Made by a program: the position numbers and the translations under genes
Assembly: GCA_029582165.1 (NCBI GenBank)
Contig: CM055888.1
Span: 13,088,001-13,152,000 of the forward strand
DNA from: Portulaca oleracea
Taxonomy: Eukaryota > Streptophyta > Magnoliopsida > Caryophyllales > Portulacaceae
Length of the DNA: 64,000 nt
Reading direction: 5' to 3'
Shown: piece after piece, positions 23,001 through 33,758 of the stretch
Layout of the letters: the number at the start of each line of letters is the position of its first letter
Position numbering within the stretch: position 1 is the stretch's first letter
Notes under the pieces: generated by a model
The model's database searches: none
Seen by the model: the letters and a program-made list of their open reading frames with translations, nothing else
What the model was told of the DNA's origin: nothing

Positions 23001-23980
23001 GCTAAAGAAGTAGTTACTCGAAGAGCCAAAGGCAGACTGGGATTTCATATGGTTTTTATCAGTTTGTGAATGACATGCTAGATAGCTCCAAAAGAGTTTT
23101 TGTTGAAGTGTTTAGAAAAGGAAAGTACTTGCATCAAAATTATATGAGACATGTATGATGACAAAAGGACTGGAATATGTTCGTTTAGGTGTGGTATGCA
23201 TTATTCTTCCTATTGGTGCTGGACTTATTAGGGATCTTTGAAACCCCTTCATCTCTAGAGTAGTCATGGACAAGCTTATGAGGATACGTAAGGATGTATA
23301 CCTTTGTTTCACCCTCTACAATTACAGATGAAGTTCCTCTAGTGAATGGTACAACGAGAAGCATCAACAAGCAGGAACTAACCTCCGTAGAAGAGTCTCC
23401 AAGGACTTAAATTCAGCAGGTTTGACAGTGATTACATTGATTCACATGTAGTTTCTGGCTTTTTAAACATCAAAGAACGAAGTGATGGCCTTGATATGGA
23501 GAAGAAATCTGAGTTAAATGCTTTGGATTAAATAATGCAAGATAGTGGAGAAAGCAGAAGCATAAGTCATCACACATTGATTTAGGGCCTCGAAAGAATT
23601 GTCAGGATTCTGTTTTATGTGATAATAGTATTTTAGTTAGACATGAAGGCATGTCCTGGAAGACAAGACATGGCCTGGAATGCTTATGGCAAGAATTATT
23701 AGCAAAGTAGCCTAAAACATGTTGCTGTGGGGGAGCTGGTAAAAATATAAAACATATTACCTGTTTGAGGATTGGATACATGAATTTGAGGCTTAAATGG
23801 TTTGTATATGTCAACAGATATCCTAGTTGCCAAGATGTTTGGAGGACCACTGTTATGGGAGTTGAGAGAAGTAGGAGTAGACCTAAAAGGTATCCAAGTG
23901 AGATCTTCAGGTTGACCTCTATAAGGACCTGGCCCTAGACAGTCCACGAACTTTTGATTCATGCAAAAAACTACTATTTT
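20040..23980 (-). mobile_element. L1-type LINE relic inside the MATE intron (antisense)
   Basis: The 4.6-kb intron 19461-24103 holds a minus-strand non-LTR retrotransposon. The complement of 21450-22300 reads through reverse-transcriptase landmarks: a segment ending GCIELPFGVEEVTKALFE, then GDKWIVWI, SFAVLVNGSLIEFP, SHLFSADDTSF (catalytic ADD box), then, near 21170-21320, LEGGKLTLMKSVLSSIPTYF and LSLFPLPS. Frequent stops and frameshifts show it is long dead. The stretch 20060-21100 fits the downstream RNase-H/zinc region, and 22900-23980 probably the upstream part, where no domain is certain. A MITE at 22304-22889 splits it. Confidence 0.75.
22304..22889. mobile_element. Long-TIR MITE (586 bp) inside the LINE
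   Basis: Terminal inverted repeats extend for roughly 150-200 bp each side with mismatches. Left: TTTTTGGATGATAATATACT, then TTGGACAATA repeated with GTGTTGAACAATAATG. Right is the complement: AGTATATTAGCGTCCAAAAA preceded by CATTATTGTCCAACACCC. The unit TTGGACAATA(A)T recurs three times per arm. Terminal ends read AATATTAT / ATAATATT. The internal loop has an A-run near 22567-22585. The insertion lies within LINE coding sequence. Confidence 0.85.
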
Positions 23981-25108
23981 AGGAAGCTCCTCCTAGGCTT
24001 TTTTTCTAAATTTTGTTTCATCATCTGCCACTATCTGGAAAGTTAATATGATTTTTGACAAATCGTTGATAAAAACTGTCTGATTCAACTGGTTTTGGCT
24101 CAGGCAATTCTTGCTGGTGCATTTGCAAGTGGAGATTATGAGAAAGCCACAGCTGCCGCTTCTCGAGTGTTGCAGGCATGATTAGTGTCGGTTTTCTTTT
24201 AAAGTTTCGAATTTTAATTTTCTAATATTCTGCCTCACCATATTCTAATCTTTTGGGTTGTCTTTCATTCAGTTGGGCTTGGCTCTTGGGATATTCCTCT
24301 CCTTTTTCCTTGCAGTGGTATTGCAATTTGCTTCAAAACTATTCACCGAGGACGCCAATGTTCTACAATTCATAAGCTTACGCATTCCGGTATTACTTTT
24401 GTTAGCCTTCCTCCCTCGACAATCCTTTCTAAATGTAAAAGAACCAGGAAAGTACGTCATCAGATTGCATTGCAAGCCGGACATGCTGTCTGATCGTGTA
24501 TTTGTGTTGTCTCAGTTTGTTGCAATGACTCAGCCAATCAATTCACTAGCATTTGTGTTTGATGGAATCAACTACGGAGCTTCAGATTTTGCATACGCTG
24601 CATATTCTATGGCAAGTGTCCTTGTTCATTTGCTTTGTTGATAACACAGAAAACATCAAAACACTGAAAATCAACAAATGCTCATCATTGCTTTGTTGCC
24701 CCAGGTCGCAGTGGCTGTTTTGAGCATTGTGTGTCTGTTGCTGCTCTCTTCGTGCTATGGTTTTGTGGGAATTTGGGTGGCTCTGTCTGAATATATGGGC
24801 GTCCGGGCATTAGCTGGCTTCTGGAGGTAATATTTTTGGTTTTCGTCCCTGTCATTTCATGTTTTTACAGTCTAGTTGAAACTGTTCAAATGTCCTAGTG
24901 TCAAGGTGCCATATGTCTGTTACGGTACATCATCATTGTTTTCTCATTTGAGGGTTGTCTTAAGCTCTTGCTCGATCTCTTCGTATGAGGATTACAGTTT
25001 ACAGTGAGTGGAGTTTGCTGCTTTTGCAGGATAGCAACAGGAACAGGACGTTGGAATTTCCTTAGGGGATGATCGCTTCGTAACAGTTTACTTCTACTTC
25101 TATCCTAT

Positions 25109-25272
25109 TAGGCATCGTTCTTTTGTGCGTTAACGCAACTAACTACAACGCAAATTACCGCAACCTACCGCAAATTACCATTATTTTTTTACTTTTCCAT
25201 CGCAACTTACTGCAATCTACTGCAACTAACCGCAACACAACGCAAATTAAACGCACAAAAGAACGGTGCCTA
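25109..25272. mobile_element. 164-bp MITE just downstream of the MATE stop codon
   Basis: TIRs of about 23 bp: TAGGCATCGTTCTTTTGTGC and GCACAAAAGAACGGTGCCTA. The interior is rich in CGCAACTAACCGCAA words. It lies 37 bp after the stop codon, so it would be in the 3' UTR. TA dinucleotides at both ends could be a 2-bp target duplication. Confidence 0.85.
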
Positions 25273-26386
25273 AAAGATTTCCTATTGAAGAGCCACGATA
25301 GCTATTAGCTTCTTCCTCTTTTTCACTTGGAGATTGCCATCGGTCATGCATCTCCTTTCACTTGGGGATTGTATTTGTGGTCACTCATGTTATGGTTGTT
25401 CATATGCTGTTCTTTTTATTTATTTCATTATTAGGTTCTGAAGCATTGACTAGTTTTATGTTTATTACTAATATGTTTGTTCATAAATTCATGTAGATGT
25501 TGGTCTATCATATAAAACACCAAATCCAAATCCAATCCTAACACTCCAAATGAATCTCTGTAAAATAGAACATGGGTGGATATTTTAGATTTAGAGTTAC
25601 AAGTTTTAAGTGATTCAAGATTTCAAAATGATTCACTCATTTACCCTTTACCTATTAACACCAAATCCTGCATTGTTTTTCTTACTTTTTACCCTCTATA
25701 TCTTAGTTACCTTTCATGGGAGTGAAATAGAAAAGGTGTAGAGAGGTATTTTTATTGTAGTCCTCAACGACGTAAGTAACAAAGATAAGTGTTTTCTTGA
25801 GAGGGAAAAAAAGTTTTAGATACAGATTCATTTTGTATAGTAACTTTATGCATAGTTATTATATCAAGGCAAAAAGCTATCCCAAGGATGATATATGTAA
25901 GACTAGTGATATTTGGAGATTAGTTGTCCTTTGAGTCTTTAACATCAGGTTGATGTGTTGAGTCTTGATTTGAAATTATGGAGGACATCTGGGAAAGAGG
26001 AAAGTAATATTAATGACATCGTTGCTATCATCAAGTTATCTCGGATCAGATGATTCCATGCAAGAAAAATATAAATAAGTGTGGGACTTGAGATCTGCAA
26101 GGGCACTAATTGCGGGTTCCAATCTATCTTTATGAAGTTTTAGTTAAAGGTCATCTGTTGAAATCTTCGTAGACCTAGGCCATCTGGTACCTACATTATT
26201 TGGTTGGGTTAAGTTTGTGTTAGAGTAAATTTAAGTCCGATCCTGACATGTTTGGGGCCACGAGCAACATAGGAGACATATTTGTAGATTGAGTCCTTTT
26301 GAATGCCCTTTTTTTAATAAAATGATATATGAGACCTTTTTTTTCCTCTTTATTTTGTCTACGTAGCTTATTGAGCCTTTTAATAC

Positions 26387-26451
<65 letters not shown>

Positions 26452-26675
26452 GTTGGACCCTTAAATGAAGGCAATTTTTGTTTTAAATCGCAACCCTTGG
26501 TCAGTTGCTCCTCGAGCCTACCTCCAGAAACAAGTCTGCTTTAAGAGAGTGGTGTTTTACTCATTTTTGGGGTTTTCACTTATGACTTGTGGACATCTTT
26601 TGTCTCTTCACTTATTACCTCTCTACAAGTAATAATAAAAAGTAAATTCTATCCATTTCAAAAAAGTGCATCCAT
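25273..26675. other. Intergenic DNA with a (TA)n tract
   Basis: No gene is seen. An uninterrupted (TA)n of about 58 bp lies at 26391-26448. The rest is unremarkable AT-rich DNA downstream of the MATE gene. Confidence 0.5.
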
Positions 26676-29505
26676 TTAGGAAAAACTTAAAATAATTGTC
26701 AACCATGATAACCACCACAATAAAAATAAATTTCATCCATACATATGTCAACTTTTATCTTCACCGTTCATTTTTTTATTTAGGACAATATTATAAAATA
26801 TATTTTCTTAATAAAAAATTTTTTACAAAAAAATTTATTTTTTTAAAATAAACTAAAAGTAGAAAATTATATTTTATATGTTTATGTTAAATAAAAAAAC
26901 AACAGTTTATCTCACCTGATGACTGGGTGCGCCTTCTCTTGTAATGTGCATGTTACAACGGTTTATTACTCTGTTCTCATTAATGGTGCGCCATCTCCGG
27001 TTTTCACCCATAATGCGGGACTAAGGCAAGGTGACCCACTATCTCCGTGTCTCTTTATTTTGTGTTTGGATGTCCTTTCTCACACCTAGCAGGCCCACCA
27101 AGAGGCTCAGTCCATTCGAGGTATTCAGGTGGCCAGGGGTAGCCCTGAAGTCACGCATTTGTTCTTTGCTGATGACTCACTATTTTTTATTGACACAACT
27201 GCGGATAGTTGTCTCAATCTTAAACGGGCGATTGATACTTTTTGTACTGCATCGGGCCAAATGATCAATCTGCAAAAATCGCAAATCATGATGTCGGCGA
27301 ACACATCGACGGATGTAACTGACGGGCTCAAAATGGTCCTTGGATTTACGGTTTCTGACACATTAGAGAAGTATTTAGGCGTCCCTCTGACTTTGGGCCG
27401 GAATAAGACGACGCGACTGGGTTTTCTTTATAATATTGTCACCAAGCAACTACAGGGTTGGAAGGCGGCAATGTTGTCCCCTGCGGGCCGTGTGGTTCTC
27501 ATCAATTCAATACTGTCGGCACTCAACCAGCATGTTCTTTCAGTGTTCAAAGTTCCATTGAAGTTAGCTCAAAAATTGGATTCTATGGTCACTCAATTCT
27601 TTTGGTGGAATAGTGCTGGGATCCATTCTAAGCACTGGGTCCGGAAGGATTTGTTGTACCTTCCCAAGGGGGAAGGGGGGTTGGGTCTACGTCGGACCGA
27701 ACATTTCAAGGGTGCGTTGCTGGTAAAATAGGCTTGGCGGTTGCTTCATAATCCTAGCAGTCTGTTGGCACGGATCTACAAATCTCGTTATAAGGTGCAT
27801 TCCTCGCTGGTTCCGAGCACATATTTGAAGGAAGCAGGCTCTTGGGGATGGCGAGGGTTGTGAAAAGCTGTTAGTACATTGCAACGTGACTTTCGCTCTC
27901 GGATTGGGACAGGAAAACCAACTATGATTCTGGACGATATATGGGTTGGCCACGCATCGCTTTTTCTTCATCAGGCGGTCGACCCACAACAATGGGCACG
28001 GAAACCCGTCTCGACACTCTTCATACCGGGATAGGTGGAGTGGAACGTGCCTTTAATCAAGAGGCTTTTTCATCATGAGTCCGCTAACCGTATTCTTACG
28101 GTTGCTCTCATTGACGACAATGATGATGATACAATTGTTTGGGGCCTAACAAAGGATGGTGTGTATACCGTACTCTCTGGTTATTATGCTAGGACCTTGC
28201 ATGATGGTGTACAAGAGGGTTTCACAATTGCTTCCCCTAACAAGCGCCTCTGGAAGGTACTATGGGGTTTACATATTGCAGCCAAATGGAAATTGCAGTT
28301 TTGGAAAACCTACTATGTTGCCCTCCTAATGTCCACTAAGTTGGTGAGTGGATGCCAGAGATTGATCCAAGATGTCCTTTATGCACAAGTGACCTCGATA
28401 TGCTTGATCATTTGGTGCGTGGGTGTGAATTTTCTCGAGTGTTTTGGTTCGGATCCCAACTTGGTGTTTTGAATCAAATGACCATTGATGTGGGTATTTT
28501 ATATATATGTGATCTTGGATTATTTGGAGTAATTTGAGTGATTTTTAGATATGAATGTATTATTTTATACTCGAATTCTCTATTTTATGTTTGCTTGGAG
28601 TTTGGTATAATTTTGTAGAAAATTGAATGAAATTTGATTAAGCAAGCTCAAAATCAAGTCAATAGAGTCCATGTGATCCACAATTGTAGAAGAAATCCAC
28701 CCCAAGGGCCCAAGCTTAGGCCCAAATCGTAAAAGAAAGGCTTCAGGATCAACACAAGTGCAGTTTAGCCCAGCACGACCCGTTTCAAGGTCCAGAAACC
28801 TCAAAATCTGCTCCAGAAGGCAACACGGCCCGTGGCCGAATCAACACGGGTCATGTCAGGGTGAACGCAGACTGTGTTGGCCCTGTTAATGTCAAAATGT
28901 CGTTTCATATGCTTTTAATGGCTATATAATTACGGATGCGACTATTTTTGTTAATCATTCAAGCATTCCATCATCTTCATCCTCAGCCATATTCATCTCC
29001 CTTTCATCCATATTTCCATCAACATTCATAGTAGTGAAGATTGAGAGATTTGTTGAGTTTTGGAAGATTGATTCCCAAGAAATTCATAGAAGTGGAGGAG
29101 CAAAAGTCCCTGCTGATTACCGTTAAAGCAGGATCGATCCACAACTTGGTTTATTTCTCTTTCTTATAGTTTTCATGCTTTCTAGTATGGATTTTCATAT
29201 GTTTTGTAGTTTGAACATGAATGGTGAGTAGTTTCTTTAGTTTAGGGGATAAAACCTGATAGTTTCTTTCGTGGATTGAATTTTATTGGATTGAACAAGT
29301 TGTTTATCTAGTTTGAATGCATTTTATTTATTCTATGATTATGTTTGTCATTATTTTTGATTGGTCATCAAGAATATGAAATTAGATTGTTGAATGAAGT
29401 ACCGAACGAAGAATTTCGATAATCGGAACCCTTAGGATTAAACTAGTTGCAAAATGAACTGGACATAGAGGATTTTGTAATTAGGGGTCGTTGATAATTC
29501 GATCT

Positions 29506-30361
29506 TGAAAAAAACCCTGGGGGGGGGGGGGGTTAATAGGTTTGTTACAGAGTTCTACACTTAGAAACACAAGGACGTTAATAGCACTTGATTGAACTGA
29601 ATAATACTTCTTTATTAGATAAGCTTGAGGTACAATAGAAATAGAGGAGGTTAGGGAACTCAGCAGAATCAGGATAGTGAGGTCCTTGATGAATGCTTAA
29701 CAAAACAGAAACTGAGATCTAGTTTCTGTTGAGGGGCCTCACAGATGAGGCAGAGAGAAGGGGCCTCATAGATGAGGCAGAGAAGAACATGAAGGATTAC
29801 AATGGATATCAAACTCACAAAGCCTTAGTGCTTCAAGGCTCTGCTACACAACACCTCACCAACATATTTAGCTACACTCGCCAAGGTCCTTGGTTAATTC
29901 TCACCAGAAGTACCTTACTAGCTACATAGCTCTCTAAGGACTCACTGGCTACACTCAGACTTCTCACGAGATTTCCTACACTCGATTACTTGCTTGGAAT
30001 CGACTTATTTGCACAAGGAGCTGTTGGAGGTACTTAAAGTCGAGGTCTTCAATCAGCAACGATCTTCTCTTGATTCTTTCCTTTCTTGATTGACCTTTGA
30101 TCCTTTCCATATTCATTTTGATCTTCTATCTTTGCTTCTTTGGAAACTTCATTCTTATCATATAAATCAAGTTCTACAAGGATACATATCAGAATCAATA
30201 TATATTATCTTGGAGAATATGCTGATAATAAATTAGAGTGTTCCGGAGACTTCCCTTATTTGTCCTTTCAAACAAAATCTTTGCACTGAGAATACTGTTG
30301 TTGCTGGAGGTCCTCAATGGTGAATATGCGGAGGTCCTCATAGCAGGGGTGAGTTTCTTCA
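29506..30361 (-). repeat. 3' LTR of the small retrotransposon
   Basis: Contains two copies of a 27-bp internal unit (GGGGCCTCACAGATGAGGCA and variants, near 29733-29785). The partner LTR has three. The other length difference is small. Confidence 0.85.
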
Positions 30362-30788
30362 ATCTCCCCCTTTTTATTTGAAAGACAAAACTGAGTAGTG
30401 AGGACCTTAATGAGTTGGCTCCCCCTCAATCAGTGCAGAAGAGATGGCGGAGGTCCTCAGAGGTGAGATTCGTTTACACAATCTCCCCCTTAATACAACA
30501 TCTAGAATATTTTAGAGGTCGTCTAGAAATCTGCAGCACTTGACAAACTTGCTAGTACTAAGAGAGGGTCCTCCCCCTCAATTCATGCCACAAGTAAGTT
30601 AGATCAATGAAAGGTTTACAGAAGATGTACCTCAAAGTTTGTGCTAGATGAGAGACATAGAAATAACCCTTATAGCTGAATGCATGATATCAACGTTCGT
30701 GACTCACCTTGTTGCTTTCACTATCCCCCGTGATCTTTTCCACATAGCGGTTAGTCTCTTCTTGAATGAACCTGGCTCTTATACCGAT

Positions 30789-31673
30789 TGAAAGAACCCT
30801 TGAGGGGGAGGGAGGGTTAATAGGTTTGTTACAGAGTTCTATACTTATAAACACAAGGACGTTAATAACACTTGATTGAACTGAATAATACTTTTTTTAT
30901 TAGATAAGCTTGAGGTACAACAGAAATAGAAGAGGTTAGGGAACTCAGTAGAATCAGGATAGTGAGGTCCTTGATGACTGCTTACAAAGTCAGAAACTGA
31001 GATCTAGTTTCTGTTGAGAGGTCTCACAGATGAAACAGAGAGGAGGGGCCTCACAAATGAAGCAGAGAGAAGGGGCCTCATAGATGAGGCAGAGAAGAAC
31101 ATGAAGGATTACAATGGATATCAAACTCACAAAGCCTTAGTGCTTCAAGGCTCTGCTACACAACACCTCACCAACATATTTAGCTACACTCGCCAAGGTC
31201 CTTGGTTAATTCTCACCAGAAGTACCTTACTAGCTACATACCTCTCTAAGGACTCATTGGCTACACTCAGACTTCTCACGAGATTTCCTACACTCGATTA
31301 CTTGCTTGGAATCGACTTATTTGCACAAGGAGCTGTTGGAGGTATTTAAAGTCGAGGTCTTCAATCAGCAACGGTCTCCTCTTGATTTTTTCCTTTCTTG
31401 ATTGATCTTTGATCCTTTCCATATTCGTTTTGATCTTCTATCTTTGCTTCTTTGGAAACTTCATTCTTATCATATAAATCAAGTTCTACAAGGATACATA
31501 TCAGAATCAATATATATTATCTTGGAGAATATTCTGATAATAAGTTATAGTGTTCTGGAGACTTTCCTTATTTGTCCTTTCAAACAAAATCTTTGCGCTG
31601 AGAATATTGTTATTGCTGGAGGTCCTCAATGGTGAATATGCGGAGGTCCTCAGAGCAGGGGTGGGTTTCTTCA
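30789..31673 (-). repeat. 5' LTR of the small retrotransposon
   Basis: Same sequence as the left LTR but with three copies of the 27-bp unit (near 31015-31095), which explains nearly all of its extra 29 bp. It is followed by the target duplication GATCT. Confidence 0.85.
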
Positions 31674-32913
31674 GATCTTTAACTTAGATAAAATTAAAAT
31701 AACCACGAAAGTATGCGATTGATTTTACTAACCAATTCGTTTCATTCCCAAAAGCTCGCTACGAAAGACATTATGCGGTTATCGACCCTAAAATGTACCA
31801 AATTAGTGAAATACATGTTCAATCTACTTGTTTGATTCATAGAGTTACTTTGGTTTGTCCCCTGAACATATTTTTTCCCATTAATTAATTTTGTAAATTG
31901 TGTGAACACCTGTTTGATTTGCCATTTGATAGTGATTGGAAGTAGTTTAGATTGATCCAAAGCAAAATTCGATCGGTTTAACAATCACATAGGAGGCTAG
32001 TTTGGTGTGTATTTTAGCAAAATTCCTGTGGGAATGACCTTGATACTTACTACATCTACACCTGTGCACTTGCGGTGTATCAACATTCAATTGCCTCTTC
32101 GTTAATGGTTAGAGAGTTGACTGATATATTTAGTAAACACTGGACCTCAAGTGCTGATCCTCGTGTTGCTTTCCTTGCCACGCTGTGGTATGTGTGGTAC
32201 GCAAGGACTAGGGTTCAGTTTGACAAATCAATGATATCACCGTCCGTCCGTCCTCAGTATGATTAGCACGAATATTGCACAATTACGACGTCGAACGAAG
32301 CTACCGCGTCAACAGAAATTTATACCCGATTCATTTGGAGTCCGACTACTTTTGCAACTCCTGTGGACATCTTCCAGTGTGATGGAACCCGGTGCTCCAA
32401 CAACCTTCATGAAGGTGTTGGTTGGGTTTGGTTGAGGGGTTCCTTGATAGTCAACAGAGGCAGCCGATCTACTTTTGGACAATCAGCGGATCAAATGGAA
32501 TCGTTGACGGTGGAATGTGTGCTCCACCGGGCCATGCAATGGAATTTGAAGTGTCTCCTGATATTAACGAATTCATCTCGGATTGTGCGTTTCTTTTTAG
32601 AATCTTCGGCACCTACCATGGAGTGTCACCATTTACTTTCTAAGTGTCATAAGTTACTACAGTTTGATTATGTGTGTCTTCATAAAGTCCCTAGAGCGTC
32701 AACTAAGGAAGCCCACATCCTAAACACACAGGCTAGGAAGCGGGTTATACCATCTTGACCAGGGATCCTTTTAATTTTATTGTAGTTGATATCATGAAGT
32801 CAAAAAAAAAATGTTAAATAAAAGAATTAACGGTTAAGATAAAGCTTAACATATATACGAATAAAATTTATTTTGTTTATGGTAATTGTCATGATCAACA
32901 ACCGCTATAAATT

Positions 32914-33758
32914 CATCCATCTATTATATGCTTGATTTGGAGGTAGGTTAGCGACAACATTTGTATTTGGCATTTAGGTTTTAATAATCATAAGAAATAA
33001 TCATCCACCGAAGCGGTGATGCTCAAATAGAAGGAGAGTTATAAAAAACGTGCTACTTCACCAGGCAATAAACATGCTAGTTCACCAACAAAAACTCTTA
33101 ATTGCACCGATGAAATCACACATTATCAACCTTGTGTCTTTAATTTGTTTTTCCCCCATCTTTCTATAAAGAGTCTTCAAAGTGCACTTTGCTTACATCA
33201 ATACTGGTCGAGTTGAAAAGAGACAAGTATAATAAGCCAAAGGAAAAACGAGGCAAAAAGGCCAACAAAAAAGAATAAAAAAAAGAAAAGAAAAGAACGA
33301 TGATCAAGTGTAGTTACATTGTCAAGGATTAATGAATACTATAACTAGTTGCCTTCCATTCAACCAATCTTTATGTCATCTACCCCCACTTGCAATATTT
33401 TGATCTTTCTCTTTCCCTGTGTTTCTAAAGCTCATTGGGGTATGAAGATTGAAGTCACATCTGAGTCATTATTAAATAATTAAACAACCAAAGTACCGAA
33501 AATGAAATGTAAGCAAATCTAAATTTATTTCGGAATATTTGCAACTTAACATTTATACCATCAGCCTCACCATTGTTATAAATACATTTCCAGTCAAAAG
33601 TTAAGTTCAAACATGAGTAACTTTGTAATTGCATCAAATTCAAAAGATATATATAAAATATATAGAAATAAAATACATATTGATTCTTAAGATGAATATT
33701 AAATACATGTGTATTTTTTTATGTTTTTCGTTTCTTGATTCACCATCACATGTCATTC
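32914..33758. other. Intergenic DNA without recognised features
   Basis: AT-rich with a purine-rich stretch (AAAAGAAAAGAAAAG near 33276). No credible frame or paired repeat was seen. Confidence 0.4.

Larger units (their letters stand above)
14621..25072 (+). pseudogene. MATE exporter, DTX42/43/FRD3-like citrate transporter group, decayed
   Basis: Exons, each with flanking splice signals unless noted: 14621-14768 (GLLADPIASLIDTAFVGHI), 15560-15769, 15902-16085, 17636-17733, 18756-18852, 18939-19039, 19297-19460, 24104-24175, 24273-24389, 24516-24611, 24705-24826 and 25030-25072 (stop TGA). Motifs match plant plasma-membrane citrate exporters used in Al tolerance and Fe/xylem loading: AAVGVAIAVFNQ, FPVVSIKTSFVAEE, SSASSALVIG, LRSLGAPAVVLSLAMQGVFR, GDIVNIILDPIFIF, AAFQICLQVWLATSLLADG, RVLQLGLALG, AFVFDGINYGASDF, GFWRIATGTG. 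Phases agree across most joins. Defects: one T appears missing near 16060 so AKP runs into a stop instead of LNYMGVDS; exon 17636-17733 has no GT donor (CAGAATTC); the small exon for GFKDTTTPLYAT is not recognisable between 17734 and 18755. Two introns begin with GC (24176, 24612). The start at 14621 is the first ATG in frame; a longer N-terminus is usual. Probably a pseudogene. Confidence 0.88.
29506..31673 (-). mobile_element. Small non-autonomous LTR retrotransposon with target duplication GATCT
   Basis: Two near-identical direct repeats, 29506-30361 (856 bp) and 30789-31673 (885 bp), start TGAAA and end TTTCTTCA. They are flanked by GATCT at 29501-29505 and 31674-31678. The 427-bp interior holds, beside the right-hand LTR on the minus strand, TCGGTATAAGAGCC, a near match to the initiator-Met tRNA primer site TGGTATCAGAGC. 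Beside the left-hand LTR the minus strand has the polypurine tract AAAAAGGGGGAGAT. So the element reads right to left. It has no coding capacity and must have used proteins from another element. Confidence 0.9.
28482..32085 (+). mobile_element. Ty3/gypsy-like solo LTR (about 1.4 kb) inserted in the LINE
   Basis: Non-LINE sequence interrupts the LINE between its zinc-type domain (ending near 28481) and its RNase-H part (resuming near 32086). It starts TGATGTGGG or TGTGGG and ends GCACTTGCGGTGTATCA. A pre-terminal stretch CCTGTGGGAATGACCTTGAT is typical of LTR ends in Athila/Tat-like plant gypsy elements. The flanks CCATT and ACATT may be a decayed 5-bp target duplication. With the nested element removed it is about 1.43 kb and has no coding content, hence a solo LTR. 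Superfamily assignment is by look only. Confidence 0.5.
26897..32810 (+). mobile_element. 5'-truncated LINE with poly(A) and 13-bp target duplication, itself interrupted
   Basis: The plus-strand coding relic starts inside the reverse transcriptase. Landmarks: SVLINGAPSPVF, GLRQGDPLSPCLFILCLDV, THLFFADDSLFF (catalytic ADD, near 27155-27190), INLQKSQIMMS, KYLGVPLTLGRNK, GRVVLINSILSALNQHVLSVF. A zinc-type domain follows (DPRCPLCTSDLDMLDHLVRGC, near 28355-28420) and, beyond an LTR insertion, an RNase-H-like end (VDIFQCDGTRCSN, MESLTVEC, 32360-32758). In the last motif LLILTNSS has Asn where the catalytic Asp is usual. The element ends in A9 (32802-32810). ATGTTAAATAAA precedes the 5' end (26884-26896) and follows the poly(A) (32811 onward), which is a textbook target-primed insertion. 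Several stops and frameshifts make it inactive. Confidence 0.9.
26676..32913. mobile_element. MITE split in two by a LINE insertion
   Basis: The left part 26676-26896 and right part 32824-32913 together make one element of about 310 bp. The left end reads AACTTAAAATAATTGTCAACC with ATGATAACCACCACAAT after it. The right end carries the complement (GTCATGATCAACAACCGCTA). CATCCAT flanks both outer ends (26669-26675 and 32914-32920), consistent with a target duplication of at least 7 bp. The related full copy at 58698-59016 supports the reconstruction. Confidence 0.7.

Noticed and set aside
27129..27731. 200-codon open frame as a host gene
   Set aside because: Carries LINE reverse-transcriptase motifs and continues into a LINE with poly(A) and target duplication.
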